Below the pieces are notes generated by a model, which was given only the letters and a program-made list of their open reading frames with translations, was not told where the DNA came from and did no database searches. A DNA stretch of 64,000 nucleotides, from positions 129,972 through 193,971 of the forward strand of contig DURH01000020.1 of assembly GCA_012837385.1 (NCBI GenBank). The letters are read 5' to 3'. This DNA is from Bacillota bacterium (GTDB taxonomy: Bacteria > Bacillota > Limnochordia > Darwinibacteriales > Darwinibacteriaceae). Position 1 is the stretch's first letter; each line of letters opens with the position of its first letter. The position numbers and the translations under genes were made by a program. This document shows, in pieces, positions 26,311 to 35,594 of the stretch.

Positions 26311-26514
26311 ATGGGAGTGACTGACTTATCTCCGATCTACCGCATCGCGGGACTGGGTATCTTAGTTGCCGTGCTGAACATTTTCCTCGTCCAGGCTGAT
26401 CGCAAAGAACAGGCTCAGATGCTCAGTCTAGCAGGCGTGATCATTGTGCTCTTGTGGTTGGTTCAGATGGTGGGCCAGCTCTTTTCCAACGTGGAAGCAG
26501 TCTTTAGGTGGTGA
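26311..26514 (+). CDS. spoIIIAC: Stage III sporulation protein AC
   Basis: The 67-residue protein has two membrane helices, matching the family's usual size (68 in B. subtilis) and pattern (IYRIAGLGILVAVLN). ATG 26311 lies very close to GGAGG; GTG 26317 is better spaced but gives a shorter N terminus than the B. subtilis protein. The stop overlaps spoIIIAD (TGATG). Confidence 0.9.
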   Translation: MGVTDLSPIYRIAGLGILVAVLNIFLVQADRKEQAQMLSLAGVIIVLLWLVQMVGQLFSNVEAVFRW

Positions 26515-26912
26515 TGAGCATGCTCTGGCTCCCCCTTGTAGTTGGGATGGGAATTGCCATTACTGTTTTTCAGGCCCAATTCAGGGAGGAACAGCCGTCT
26601 TGGGCTGTATTAATAGCCGTGGCATTTGTGGCTGTGGTGTTTGTAGTCCTCATCCCAGAGGCTGCTAGTGTGATCCAATCCCTCACTGTCTTGGCCCGAG
26701 AGGGGGCGGTGGGATCCTTCTATCTCAATCCCGTTCTCAAAACGATAGGAGTCGCCTATGTTACTTCCTTTGGTGTTCAGATCTGTCAAGAAGCAGGGGA
26801 AGACGCCATCGCTTCCGTCCTTGAACTCGCGGGGAAGCTGGTTATCCTGTTTATCGGCCTGCCGCTTCTACAGGCCATCGTGCACACCCTGTTCGGCATC
26901 CTCGGCCTCTAG
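26514..26912 (+). CDS. spoIIIAD: Stage III sporulation protein AD
   Basis: The 132-residue, multi-helix membrane protein has the family pattern LKTIGVAYVTSFGVQICQEAGEDAIAS followed by LAGKLVILF, split here by helix boundaries. ATG 26514 overlaps the previous stop; ATG 26520, 8 nt from AGGTGG, is also possible. Part of the SpoIIIA channel. Confidence 0.92.
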   Translation: MSMLWLPLVVGMGIAITVFQAQFREEQPSWAVLIAVAFVAVVFVVLIPEAASVIQSLTVLAREGAVGSFYLNPVLKTIGVAYVTSFGVQICQEAGEDAIASVLELAGKLVILFIGLPLLQAIVHTLFGILGL

Positions 26913-26943
26913 AACGTGGAGCGCAGCGACAACCTTCACCGTC

Positions 26944-28095
26944 TTGCTGTTGGTGTTGCTGTGGACGAGTGTCTGTAGGGCTCAGGGAGAGGGCGTTTGG
27001 AACACCCAGCCCTTTCAGGACTCCATCCAAGCCCAGCTGGAAGCACTGGATCTGGGACAGCTGCTGGAGTTTACTGAAGTACTTGAGGAGGGGTACCAGG
27101 AACTTCTGCCGAGCCTAAACCTGAAAGACCTGGTTTCCGGGACTCCAGACGCCCACTCCGCAGCAGATCTCCTCACGCTTTTGGCCCGCAGTTTCTTCGG
27201 TGAGTTGTATGTCAGTCTATCCCTTCTGCGACAGCTTGTGGTTATCGGCATCTTAGCTGCTGTGCTGCAGAGGCTCAGTGTTTCCTTTGGCAGCCGCATG
27301 GTGGTAGATCTAGCGTTTGCAGTTTGCTTTTTGGTGCTGGCCCTGGTCGGGCTTCAGAGTTTCAAGATTGCTGCAGGCGTGGCCCAGGATTCTGTACAGA
27401 CCATGGTAGATTTCATGCACTCACTGCTGCCCATGCTCTCTACACTCTTGGTGGCCGTGGGGGGGATCACCTCGGCAGCCGTTTTTCACCCGCTCCTCTG
27501 GGCCCTGGTAGGTAGCATCGCCAGCCTTGTGCAGAGGCTGCTTCTGCCCTTGATCCTGCTTAGCACAGCCTTCTCACTGGTGAGCCAGTTCAGCAGCGAG
27601 CTTGCCTTTCCTAAGCTAGGCGGCCTGCTCCGGCAGGTTGTGATCACCATTTTGGGTGTCACATTTATTGTCTTTTCCGGATTTATGGTGGTGCGTGGAG
27701 CCATTGCACCCATTGCCGACGGGATCTCGCTGAGAACCGCCAAGTACCTGACCCGGACTATCATCCCAATTGCAGGCGGTATGTTCGCCGACACCTTGGA
27801 GGTTGTGGTGGGTGGCTCGCTTTTGATCAAAAATGCCGTGGGGATCTTTGGCCTCGTGATGATTCTCTGCCTGGTGGCAGCTCCCTTGATCAAGGTTGTG
27901 GCAATGGTTTTTATCTATAAGCTGGTGGGCGCCGTCTTAGAACCGCTCTGCGACAAGCGGATGGTTCAATCATTGGAGATTATGGAGAGTTCGCTGATCT
28001 TGGTAATCATTGCTTTGGCAACAGTAGCCTTGATGTTCTTCCTAGCCATTACCATCTTAGTTGGTATCGGCAACTTAGCTGTGTTTATGAGGTGA
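26944..28095 (+). CDS. spoIIIAE: Stage III sporulation protein AE (start uncertain)
   Basis: About 383 residues with a hydrophobic leader ending near TSVCRAQG, an extracellular-type N-terminal part and seven or more membrane helices. The frame is open back to 26758 inside spoIIIAD, but that part is a shadow. No good start exists at the natural place: the leader offers TTG 26944, CTG 26947, TTG 26950 and GTG 26953, without a Shine-Dalgarno, and the usual positive residues (R at 26911) lie before them. The coding call is solid, the start is not. Confidence 0.88.
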   Translation: MLLVLLWTSVCRAQGEGVWNTQPFQDSIQAQLEALDLGQLLEFTEVLEEGYQELLPSLNLKDLVSGTPDAHSAADLLTLLARSFFGELYVSLSLLRQLVVIGILAAVLQRLSVSFGSRMVVDLAFAVCFLVLALVGLQSFKIAAGVAQDSVQTMVDFMHSLLPMLSTLLVAVGGITSAAVFHPLLWALVGSIASLVQRLLLPLILLSTAFSLVSQFSSELAFPKLGGLLRQVVITILGVTFIVFSGFMVVRGAIAPIADGISLRTAKYLTRTIIPIAGGMFADTLEVVVGGSLLIKNAVGIFGLVMILCLVAAPLIKVVAMVFIYKLVGAVLEPLCDKRMVQSLEIMESSLILVIIALATVALMFFLAITILVGIGNLAVFMR

Positions 28096-28100
28096 AGAAG

Positions 28101-28592
28101 ATGTACTGGAAACAGTGGCTGCAGACTCTTTTAACACTGGTCGTGCTCTTGGGCGTCTTGGAACTTCTGCTGCCCTCAGGTGAACTGGCTAGGTTTTCCA
28201 AACTCGTTTTGGGCCTCAGCCTCATGCTGGCGGTGCTCCAGCCCCTGGTGCTGCTCTTCAGCCCAGAAATGCTTGGGGTGGATCTAACCTGGAGCGGGGA
28301 GTATGCCCCTGATCTGCAGCTTAAGGCTGAGCGGCTGCAGATCGCTGCAGCTCGTCCCCTTTTGGAGCAGAACGAAGCCAGCCTCACTGTGCAGCTGGAA
28401 GAGGCTTTAGCAGACCTAGACGGTGTGGAGAACGTACAGGTTCAGCTTCTTGAGGGTGTTAGCGGAGAGGAACAAGTGCAGATTTACCTGGAACCCTTTA
28501 ACGCCGAGCTGCGTCTTGAGGCCGCTCGTCTGGCAGCGGCCCTGCTCAATCTTCCTGTGCGGTACATCGCTGTACTGCCCTGGACGGAGTAA
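28101..28592 (+). CDS. spoIIIAF: Stage III sporulation protein AF
   Basis: The 163-residue protein has two N-terminal membrane helices (LQTLLTLVVLLGVLELLLP and the following LMLAVLQPLVLLF), then a ring-building domain facing the intermembrane space. ATG 28101 is 9 nt from GAGG; GTG 28092, overlapping the previous stop, adds three residues. Confidence 0.9.
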   Translation: MYWKQWLQTLLTLVVLLGVLELLLPSGELARFSKLVLGLSLMLAVLQPLVLLFSPEMLGVDLTWSGEYAPDLQLKAERLQIAAARPLLEQNEASLTVQLEEALADLDGVENVQVQLLEGVSGEEQVQIYLEPFNAELRLEAARLAAALLNLPVRYIAVLPWTE

Positions 28593-28604
28593 AGGAGGTG
28601 GGGT

Positions 28605-29141
28605 ATGGGGGAGCTTTGGAAGCGCTTGACTGAACGGCAGAAGAAAATCTTCCCTTGGTTGGCTGCAATTCTGATGGTGGGAGCAGGAATCCTCTTGCTG
28701 CAGCCCACTGCTCAACCAGAACTGGCTAGTCTCCCTCGGCAACAGCCGGTGGAAGTTCCTGTTAGTTCGGTTGAGGAGTCTCTGAAGAGGGAGCTTGCGG
28801 AAATTCTCAATGCGATGCTGGGAGCCAAGCGCTGTTCAGTGTTCTTAACCATGGACAGTGGATCTAAACTGACTCTTGCTTACAGCGTGACTGAAGAAGA
28901 ACGCACCAGCCCCGAAGGGCTCAAGGAAAGGAGGCTCACCTCCGCTCCAGTCATCCTCCGCAATGATGGGGAGCGCAAGGAAGCGCCCCTGGTCATTGAG
29001 GAGCTTGAGCCCCAGGTCCGTGGTGTGTTGGTGGTGGTGGATGAGGAACCCAGCGCTGAGTTGAGGTTGGCCGTGGCCCAGGCGGTGGCAACTGCTCTTC
29101 AGCTGCCTATGTATCGCATTGAGGTTGCGTTCAAAAAATAG
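28605..29141 (+). CDS. spoIIIAG: Stage III sporulation protein AG
   Basis: The 178-residue, single-pass protein (helix at about 18-37) has a soluble ring-building domain; SpoIIIAG forms a large ring in the intermembrane space. The family segment LAEILNAMLGAKRCSVFLTMDSG is recognisable in pieces, as is GVLVVVDE. AAAGGAGGTGG precedes the ATG. Confidence 0.92.
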   Translation: MGELWKRLTERQKKIFPWLAAILMVGAGILLLQPTAQPELASLPRQQPVEVPVSSVEESLKRELAEILNAMLGAKRCSVFLTMDSGSKLTLAYSVTEEERTSPEGLKERRLTSAPVILRNDGERKEAPLVIEELEPQVRGVLVVVDEEPSAELRLAVAQAVATALQLPMYRIEVAFKK

Positions 29142-29153
29142 GAGGGATGGAGA

Positions 29154-29693
29154 ATGGCAAAGTTTTATGTTGTCCGAGGCAGAAAAGCTTTGTGGAACTT
29201 GTTCATCATAGTACTTGTCCTCGCAGCCTTAGTCTACATTTTCCGAGTGGAGAGCGAGCTGCCTGAAGAGGAAATGACGGTGGAGCCCAGCCGGATAGAA
29301 CAGGTCGTGGTAGTGGAGCCCGTGACGGTACGTACTATTCCCACCAAGTTTTCGGAGTACAAACTAGAAAGAGAACGCATGCGCAGCAGGCAGATCGAAC
29401 TTCTGCAGAACGTCGCCTATGATCTTCACACCCAGGGCGAACGCAGAGAGGAGGCTCAAATCCAGCTGCAGCAGCTCATCGACAGGATCACCAGGGAAAC
29501 AGAAATTGAAAACCTACTTAAGGCCAAAGGCTACCTAGATGCCTTAGTTCTCCTGGATACCGAAGCTGTCACGGTGGTGGTCCCTGTTACCTTGACCCGT
29601 GATGAAGCAGCGCGCATTGGCGAACTCGTGCAGCGCCTAACTGGCCTAGGGCTGGAGAAGATCACCATCGTGGATGAACCAAGGGCTGTATAA
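29154..29693 (+). CDS. spoIIIAH: Stage III sporulation protein AH
   Basis: The 179-residue, single-pass protein has a YscJ/FliF-like C-terminal domain. SpoIIIAH binds forespore SpoIIQ across the engulfment gap. One N-terminal membrane helix (residues 15-30) is followed by a long helical stretch with RERMRSRQIELLQNVA. Last gene of the operon. Confidence 0.93.
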   Translation: MAKFYVVRGRKALWNLFIIVLVLAALVYIFRVESELPEEEMTVEPSRIEQVVVVEPVTVRTIPTKFSEYKLERERMRSRQIELLQNVAYDLHTQGERREEAQIQLQQLIDRITRETEIENLLKAKGYLDALVLLDTEAVTVVVPVTLTRDEAARIGELVQRLTGLGLEKITIVDEPRAV

Positions 29694-29799
29694 GAAACAC
29701 TGCCTTCGGTCTCCGGCTCTCGAGTCTGAGACTTCTTTGTCTGGAGGAGAATTGCAGCAGCCGCCGAACTTGATAATACGCCAAGAAACGAGGTGCCCT

Positions 29800-30237
29800 A
29801 TGGAATTCAAGGATATCAAGGAACTGATCCTGCTCGTGAACGCTACGGAGATAACTGACTTTGAGATGGAAGCGGGAGACCTGCGGATCTGTATTCGTAA
29901 AGGCCAAGGGGATACAGCCCCAATCCAAGTCTCTCCTCAGGACCCAGCGCTTGCCTTTTCCGACGTGGGGCCAGCCTCAAAGGGCAGCCTCGGTTTGGAG
30001 GCAGTTGTGGCGCCCATGGTGGGAACTTTTTACCGTGCCCCAGCCCAAGATGCGCCCCCGTTCGTCGAGGAAGGGGATGTGGTTGCTCCTGGCCAGGTTC
30101 TGTTTATCATTGAGGCCATGAAGATGATGAACGAAATCGAGGCTGAGTTTGGCGGCGTGGTAGAGAAAATCCTAGTGGCTAACGGAGAACCTGTGGAGTA
30201 CGGGCAGCCCCTTATGCTGGTTCGGAGACAAGGGTAG
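29800..30237 (+). CDS. accB: Acetyl-CoA carboxylase biotin carboxyl carrier protein
   Basis: The 145-residue BCCP has a C-terminal biotinyl domain with [20 protein letters not shown], whose lysine carries biotin, followed by MMNE. The N-terminal part starts [13 protein letters not shown], typical of AccB. An in-frame extension to 29674 overlaps spoIIIAH and is discounted; GAGG lies before ATG 29800. accC follows 8 nt downstream. Confidence 0.95.
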   Translation: MEFKDIKELILLVNATEITDFEMEAGDLRICIRKGQGDTAPIQVSPQDPALAFSDVGPASKGSLGLEAVVAPMVGTFYRAPAQDAPPFVEEGDVVAPGQVLFIIEAMKMMNEIEAEFGGVVEKILVANGEPVEYGQPLMLVRRQG

Positions 30238-30245
30238 GGTTGGCC

Positions 30246-31592
30246 GTGCGCAGGATTTTGGTTGCCAACAGGGGAGAAATCGCGCTGCGGATCATCCGCG
30301 CCTGTCGGGAACTGAATATTGAAACCATCGCGGTCTATTCAGAAGCAGACCGTGATTCACTCCACGTTAGGTGGGCGGATTACGCAGTCTGTATAGGACC
30401 TCCGCCATCGCGGCTGAGTTACCTCAGTGTGCAGAACATTTTGGCTGCTGCCCAGACATACCATGCTGATGCGATTCACCCTGGATATGGCTACCTCAGT
30501 GAGAATGCTCTGTTTGCTGAAATGTGTGCGGCCCACGGTTTGATTTTCATCGGCCCCTCAGCTGAACAGATTGACCTGCTGGGAGATAAAGCCCGGGCTA
30601 AGGACACCATGGAGAAGGCTGGCGTACCAGTTATCCCAGGCAGTGGAGTGATCTCCAATCAGGATGAAGTGGTGGAGGCAGCTGAGGGTTTGGGGTATCC
30701 GGTGATCATCAAGGCCAGGGCCGGTGGTGGGGGGAAGGGCATGCGGTTGGCCAGAGACCGGACGGAGCTGCTCAGGGGCTTTGACACGGCTCGCGCCGAG
30801 GCTTTGGCTGCCTTCCGGGATGATGGAGTTTATCTAGAGAAATTCATCCCAGCGGCCAGGCATATTGAGGTGCAGGTTTTAGGGGATAATTACGGCAGTG
30901 TAGTGCATTTAGGGGAAAGGGAGTGCTCGCTGCAGCGCAGGCATCAGAAGCTGATTGAGGAGTGCCCTTCACCGGCAGTAGATGCTGAACTGCGGACGAA
31001 CATAGGCGCAGCTGCAGTGCAGGGAGTCCAGGCGGTGAAGTACCGCAGCGCGGGAACTATGGAGTTCCTGCTGGACGATGAAGGGAACTTCTACTTCATC
31101 GAAATGAACACCCGCATTCAAGTGGAACACCCCATCACAGAGATGGTGTACGGGGTGGATTTGATTAAGGAGCAGATCCGCCTGGCAAGCGGCGAGGAAC
31201 TGGGACTTAGCCAAACAGAGCTGATACCCAGGGGACATGCCGTGGAGTGCCGCATCAACACCGAAGATATCCGCGCCAACTTCCGCCCCTGCCCAGGTAC
31301 AGTTGGAGAACTCTACGTTCCTGGAGGGTTGGGGGTACGCTGGGACAGCCATGTCTACCAGGGTTACGCGATTCCACCCTATTATGATTCCATGTTGGGG
31401 AAACTGATAGCTTGGGGAAAGGACCGAGACGAGGCGGTGCGGCGCATGATTCGAGCCCTAGATGAGCTGGTGGTGATGGGCGTTGAAACCACCATACCTT
31501 TTCACCAGGCGGTACTCAGGGATCCCCGTTTTCGGGCAGGGGATTACTCCACGCACTTTGTGGATCGGTGGCTGAAAGAAACGAAATTGTAG
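30246..31592 (+). CDS. accC: Acetyl-CoA carboxylase, biotin carboxylase subunit
   Basis: The 448-residue ATP-grasp enzyme carboxylates biotin on AccB for fatty-acid synthesis. It starts [19 protein letters not shown], has [13 protein letters not shown] (ATP-binding loop), [15 protein letters not shown] and [16 protein letters not shown] 30246 is chosen; TTG 30240 adds two residues. The carboxyltransferase subunits are not in the window. Confidence 0.95.
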   Translation: MRRILVANRGEIALRIIRACRELNIETIAVYSEADRDSLHVRWADYAVCIGPPPSRLSYLSVQNILAAAQTYHADAIHPGYGYLSENALFAEMCAAHGLIFIGPSAEQIDLLGDKARAKDTMEKAGVPVIPGSGVISNQDEVVEAAEGLGYPVIIKARAGGGGKGMRLARDRTELLRGFDTARAEALAAFRDDGVYLEKFIPAARHIEVQVLGDNYGSVVHLGERECSLQRRHQKLIEECPSPAVDAELRTNIGAAAVQGVQAVKYRSAGTMEFLLDDEGNFYFIEMNTRIQVEHPITEMVYGVDLIKEQIRLASGEELGLSQTELIPRGHAVECRINTEDIRANFRPCPGTVGELYVPGGLGVRWDSHVYQGYAIPPYYDSMLGKLIAWGKDRDEAVRRMIRALDELVVMGVETTIPFHQAVLRDPRFRAGDYSTHFVDRWLKETKL

Positions 31593-31615
31593 GATCAGGA
31601 ATAGTCTGGTATAAT
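31587..31615 (+). promoter_or_regulatory. Sigma-A-type promoter before asp23
   Basis: TTGTAG (31587-31592) and TATAAT (31610-31615) are separated by 17 nt, just before AAAGGAGGTG and the ATG. It likely drives the asp23-amaP-DUF2273-nusB run. Confidence 0.65.
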
Positions 31616-31636
31616 AGCCCAAAGGAGGTGTAGACA

Positions 31637-32047
31637 ATGTCAGAAAGCGAACGCCGTTATGAGTTGGGTGATCTGAAGATCGCCAACGATGTAGTAGGAA
31701 TTATCGCTGGTCTAGCTGCCACCGAGGTACCAGGTGTGGCAGGGATGAGCGGCGGGATCGCCGGCGGCATTGCCGAAATGCTGGGGCACCGCAATTTGTC
31801 TAAGGGCGTCAAAGTTGACGTTGGAGCGCACGAATGTGTGGTTGATTTATTCGTGATAATTGAGTACGGTTACAGCATTCCAGAGGTTGCAGCCCAGATT
31901 CAGGAGAACGTGAAGAGAACCATCGAAGTAATGACTGGCCTAGATGTTATGGAAGTCAACCTTCATGTTTTGGGCGTGCATTTTCCCCAGGAGAAGAAGG
32001 GAGAAGAAGAACCACAACCACAACCGCCCGCGGCTAGGGGGAAGTAA
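31637..32047 (+). CDS. Asp23/Gls24 family envelope stress protein
   Basis: The 136-residue protein has the family core (GDLKIANDVVGIIAGLAATE, split by conserved Gly/Ala) and VEVNLHVLGVHF-like end. Asp23 proteins gather under the membrane through AmaP. The C terminus is a short charged tail rich in Glu and Pro. Next gene is the AmaP-like anchor. Confidence 0.88.
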   Translation: MSESERRYELGDLKIANDVVGIIAGLAATEVPGVAGMSGGIAGGIAEMLGHRNLSKGVKVDVGAHECVVDLFVIIEYGYSIPEVAAQIQENVKRTIEVMTGLDVMEVNLHVLGVHFPQEKKGEEEPQPQPPAARGK

Positions 32048-32048
32048 G

Positions 32049-32576
32049 ATGACACCGCTTGATCGCGTGTTCTTGGGAATCTGTGCTATAGTGTTGGTGG
32101 TTTTGGCTGGGTTTATCATCGCCGCTGTGCTGGGCAGTGCTGTGCTGCTGGAGTGGTTGAGTTCGCCCAGCCTTGGGTTTGACGGCTCGATCTTGGCCAT
32201 CATTCTCCTGCTTTTGGCTGTGTACTTGGTGGTTGTGGCCGTCCGGTTCGATCACAAGAAGTACATCGTCTACGCCAGGGATCTGGGTTCAGTACGCATC
32301 AGCGCCGAGTGTGTGGAAAGCCTTATTGTGGAGGCAGCCAGTCAGATTATCGGTGTGGAACAGGTGCGGGCTTCGTTCAGTGATGTTGTGGACCCGAAGG
32401 TGACCCTGAAAGTGACTGCTTATCCCGACCACAACCTCGGGGAACTATCTGAGGAAGTTCAGGAAACCGTGAAAGCATATGTGGAGAAGACAGTGGGAGT
32501 TGTGATCCAAGAGATCGATGTTTTCGTTGTGGGAATCTCCAAGAAAACTGACACCGATCTCCATGAAATCGCTTAG
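32049..32576 (+). CDS. amaP: Alkaline-shock membrane anchor protein (AmaP)
   Basis: The 175-residue protein has two membrane helices (to about residue 75) followed by an Asp23-like soluble domain (VRISAECVESLIVEAASQII). AmaP recruits Asp23 to the membrane in Staphylococcus. ATG 32049 follows GGGGGAAGTAAG; a longer frame from 31944 overlaps asp23 and is discounted. Confidence 0.85.
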   Translation: MTPLDRVFLGICAIVLVVLAGFIIAAVLGSAVLLEWLSSPSLGFDGSILAIILLLLAVYLVVVAVRFDHKKYIVYARDLGSVRISAECVESLIVEAASQIIGVEQVRASFSDVVDPKVTLKVTAYPDHNLGELSEEVQETVKAYVEKTVGVVIQEIDVFVVGISKKTDTDLHEIA

Positions 32577-32588
32577 AGGGGTGTGAGC

Positions 32589-32801
32589 GTGATGAAGGAG
32601 AGGCTTGCTGCCATACTCGCTGCCCACATGGGGAAGATCTTTGGTTCGCTGCTCGGCCTCATTCTAGGCTGGATAATCATTACTTACGGGATATTGAAAG
32701 GCTTGTTCGTGGTGCTGTGTGTAGTGGCTGGGATGTTATTCGGTGCTGGCCTGGATTCTCCCGAAGCATCGGACAGGTTTTTTGGCCGATTTTTGAGGTG
32801 A
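32589..32801 (+). CDS. DUF2273 small membrane protein
   Basis: About 70 residues with a glycine-rich membrane hairpin (GSLLGLILGWIIITYGILKG). DUF2273 proteins regularly accompany Asp23/AmaP; the role is unknown. GAGGGG lies 7 nt before GTG 32589. Confidence 0.82.
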   Translation: MMKERLAAILAAHMGKIFGSLLGLILGWIIITYGILKGLFVVLCVVAGMLFGAGLDSPEASDRFFGRFLR

Positions 32802-32807
32802 TTGTGG

Positions 32808-33215
32808 TTGAGTAGACGACTGGCACGCCAAGTAGCATTTCAGACTCTGTTCCAAATCGATCTAAGTCAGAGCGATGTGGAGTCTACCTTGAGGCAGAGG
32901 CTGGAAGATGTTGAACTTGAGGCGGATAATCGAGAGTACGTGTATAGATTAGTGCGGGGAGTAATGCAGCAGCTGCCAGCCCTTGATGCGCAGATCTCTG
33001 CCATTTCCAAAGGTTGGGAAGTGCATCGGCTTGCCTTTGTGGACCGCAGCATCCTGCGCCTCGCCATCTTCGAGATTGTTTTTATGGATGAGATCCCTGT
33101 TCGCGTCACTGTCAACGAGGCAGTTGAGCTGGCCAAGATCTTTGGTGATGATGAGTCTCCCAGGTTCATCAACGGCCTGCTTGGTACCGTGGTGAGGGAC
33201 GGGGGCTTCGAATGA
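32808..33215 (+). CDS. nusB: Transcription antitermination factor NusB
   Basis: The 135-residue, all-helical RNA-binding protein acts in rRNA transcription antitermination with NusE. It starts SRRLARQVAFQTLFQIDLS and ends with the NEAVELAKIFGDDESPRFING pattern (conserved Glu-Ala-Val-Glu, Lys, Gly). TTG 32808 has GAGGTG 7 nt upstream; TTG 32802 is the alternative. Confidence 0.93.
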   Translation: MSRRLARQVAFQTLFQIDLSQSDVESTLRQRLEDVELEADNREYVYRLVRGVMQQLPALDAQISAISKGWEVHRLAFVDRSILRLAIFEIVFMDEIPVRVTVNEAVELAKIFGDDESPRFINGLLGTVVRDGGFE

Positions 33216-34165
33216 GGGTCTTTCTAGGTATTGACACAAGCAGCTACACTTCTTCCATGTGCTTGGTGGGAGAAGATGGAAGCGTCATAGCTGATGAACG
33301 CATTGTTCTGCACGTGGCTTCTGGTTCGCGGGGATTGCGCCAATCAGAAGCTTTGTTTCAGCATGTTAAGAACTTACCGCAGCTCAGTTCCGTCCTGCAG
33401 CCGGTTTTAGCGAAGCACACCCTGGCAGCGTTGGGGGTCTCGGTGCAGCCGCGTCCGCAGGACGATTCTTATATGCCCGTCTTTCTGCCAGGCTGGGGGT
33501 TGGCTAAGAGCACAGCCAGCTTTTTGAATGTCCCCTGCCATGAGCTCTCGCACCAAGAGACCCATATCTGGAGCGGCATCGCCAGCGCTCCGGGTCCCGC
33601 GTCGCAGGAATTCCTGGCTATCCATCTGTCTGGAGGAACCACGGAGTTGGCACATGTACAGAGGGACAAGCGTTCCTACCGGTTGAGCATTGATTTGTGG
33701 GGTGGCACTCTAGATCTCCACGCCGGCCAATTTGTAGATCGCATCGGGGTGCAGCTCGGCCTTCCTTTCCCAGCCGGTCCCGCCTTGGAGCAACTGGCCC
33801 AGAGAAGTGCAGAGGCGCTGCCTATTCCCACTTTTCATAGCTCAGGCATGGTGAGCTTTTCTGGACCCCTGACTGCCTTAGAGCGCCTGATTGGTGAGGT
33901 AAAGCCGGAGGTCGGCGCTAGATCCTGCCTGCTCGCCGTTGCTCGAACGTTGGTGAAGTGGATCCGTTGGGCGGAAGCCAAAACGCCATGCCGCGATCTG
34001 CTTATTGTAGGCGGAGTAGCGGCAAATTTGCTGATCCGCAGCGAGCTGCAGAGAAGACTACCCCACTGGAGATTGTATTTTGCGGCGCCACGCTACAGCG
34101 TAGATAATGCCTATGGTGCCGCCTATTTCAGCGCCTTGCGGGAAGGGGCCATCACACTTCCTTAG
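33212..34165 (+). CDS. TsaD-like (Kae1-domain) protein, paralogue
   Basis: The 317-residue protein has the Kae1/Qri7 fold: GIDTSSYTSS at the start, SHQETHIW (the His ligand pair of TsaD, NHxEGH), LHLSGGTTEL-type loop (AIHLSGGTTEL) and GGVAANLLIR near the end. True TsaD proteins are about 335 residues and more conserved; this shorter version sits between nusB and xseA in several Clostridia. It may not make the t6A modification. Function open. Confidence 0.75.
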   Translation: MRVFLGIDTSSYTSSMCLVGEDGSVIADERIVLHVASGSRGLRQSEALFQHVKNLPQLSSVLQPVLAKHTLAALGVSVQPRPQDDSYMPVFLPGWGLAKSTASFLNVPCHELSHQETHIWSGIASAPGPASQEFLAIHLSGGTTELAHVQRDKRSYRLSIDLWGGTLDLHAGQFVDRIGVQLGLPFPAGPALEQLAQRSAEALPIPTFHSSGMVSFSGPLTALERLIGEVKPEVGARSCLLAVARTLVKWIRWAEAKTPCRDLLIVGGVAANLLIRSELQRRLPHWRLYFAAPRYSVDNAYGAAYFSALREGAITLP

Positions 34166-34186
34166 GCATGGGAGAGGAGGAACGCG

Positions 34187-35395
34187 GTGCATCCCATAAC
34201 AGTTAGCGAGCTCACCAAGCAGATCAGCTCTGCCCTTTCTGAGCCTCAATTCCAGAACCTAGCCATTGTAGGGGAGGTCTCGAACTTCGTCCACCACTCC
34301 TCCGGCCACATGTACTTTTCCTTGAAAGACGCTTCCAGCAGGATCAGGGCTGTGATGTTCCGCAGCCGCAATCAGCGCCTGGGCTTTCTCCCCAAAAATG
34401 GTGATACCCTTATTGCTGTAGGTTCCTTGGGAGTGTACGAGCCCAATGGGGAATACCAGCTTTATGTGGACATGCTTCTCCCCAAGGGAGAAGGTGATCT
34501 TCACCGGGCCTTTGAGGAGCTTAAGGCTAAACTAGAGAGAGAAGGGCTCTTCGACCCTGCCCTAAAAAGGCCGCTGCCTCTGCTTCCTGAGAGAGTAGGC
34601 GTGATTACCTCGCCGTCGGGGGCGGCCCTCCAGGATATTCTCCGTGTGCTCACTAGGCGCTTCCCTGGTGTGCAGGTGTTGGTTTTTCCTGCCCTCGTCC
34701 AGGGTGACGGAGCGCCTGAGAGCCTGGTCAAAGCCCTGCTCGCAGCACAGCATACTGATTGCGACGTACTTATTATGGGCAGAGGCGGAGGTTCCTTCGA
34801 GGAGCTGGCTGCCTTCAACGATGAAAGCCTGGCTAGGGCCATAGCTCAATCGGCCATCCCAGTGGTGTCTGCTGTGGGACACGAGACAGACTTCACCATA
34901 GCCGATTTTGTGGCTGATCTCAGGGCTCCCACACCTTCAGCGGCCGCGGAGTTAGTAGTGCCTCTCCAGGAAGAACTGCAGGATGCAGTGTATTCCTGGC
35001 AGGACCGCATGGTTGGTGCCCTGCAGAGAAGAATTCTCTCGGAGCGGCGCTTTTTGCAGCAGCTACGCGGCAGCGCCGTGCTGCAGCGGCCAGATTATCG
35101 CCTTAACCAAATGCGCCAGAAGCTTGATGATTTTCTCACCTCGCTGACTACCCACAGTACTCATAGACTTGCTCTAAGCAGAGGAGAACTAGGTAAGCTA
35201 GCGGGGAAGCTGGAGACACTCAGCCCTTTGAAAACCCTGGCAAGAGGCTACGCCATTTGCTGCGATGATCAGGGACAAGTTCTGCGGGAGGCGGATCAAG
35301 TGGGAGAAGGAGAAACGGTCAATGTGCTGCTCAATCGGGGGCGTTTACTGTGTACAGTAGAAGGGAGAGTTCTAAATGGGCGAGCTGAGGTTTGA
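34187..35395 (+). CDS. xseA: Exonuclease VII large subunit
   Basis: The 402-residue XseA has an N-terminal OB domain (EPQFQNLAIVGEVSNF, SGHMYFSLKD) and the central catalytic domain (ITSPSGAALQDI, GRGGGSFEELAAFNDE, SAVGHETDFTI). It degrades single-stranded DNA with XseB. GTG start at 34187 with AGGAGG upstream. It overlaps xseB by about 20 bp. Confidence 0.95.
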   Translation: MHPITVSELTKQISSALSEPQFQNLAIVGEVSNFVHHSSGHMYFSLKDASSRIRAVMFRSRNQRLGFLPKNGDTLIAVGSLGVYEPNGEYQLYVDMLLPKGEGDLHRAFEELKAKLEREGLFDPALKRPLPLLPERVGVITSPSGAALQDILRVLTRRFPGVQVLVFPALVQGDGAPESLVKALLAAQHTDCDVLIMGRGGGSFEELAAFNDESLARAIAQSAIPVVSAVGHETDFTIADFVADLRAPTPSAAAELVVPLQEELQDAVYSWQDRMVGALQRRILSERRFLQQLRGSAVLQRPDYRLNQMRQKLDDFLTSLTTHSTHRLALSRGELGKLAGKLETLSPLKTLARGYAICCDDQGQVLREADQVGEGETVNVLLNRGRLLCTVEGRVLNGRAEV

Positions 35396-35594
35396 GGAGG
35401 CCATGATCCGTTTGCAGGAAATCGTGAGGCTCTTGGAACAGGGAGATACCACCTTGGACGAAGCTTTAGCGCTGTTCGAAGAAGGGGTGAAGCTGGCTCG
35501 CTTCTGCAATGATAAGCTGGATGAAGCAGAGGCAAGGATTGAGATCATGATGCAAGAAGGACGCCTGGAGCCGCTGGAGGTGAGGGAAGAGTGA
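35376..35594 (+). CDS. xseB: Exonuclease VII small subunit
   Basis: The 72-residue helical protein starts LRFEEAMIRLQEIVRLLEQG and continues LDEALALFEEGVKLA, the family pattern. Its start lies inside xseA and its end overlaps ispA by 4 bp, so the three are coupled. Confidence 0.93.
   Translation: MGELRFEEAMIRLQEIVRLLEQGDTTLDEALALFEEGVKLARFCNDKLDEAEARIEIMMQEGRLEPLEVREE

Noticed and set aside
31944-32048. N-terminal extension of the AmaP-like gene
   Set aside because: It lies wholly inside the asp23 gene in another frame and lacks conserved sequence; ATG 32049 has a good ribosome-binding site.
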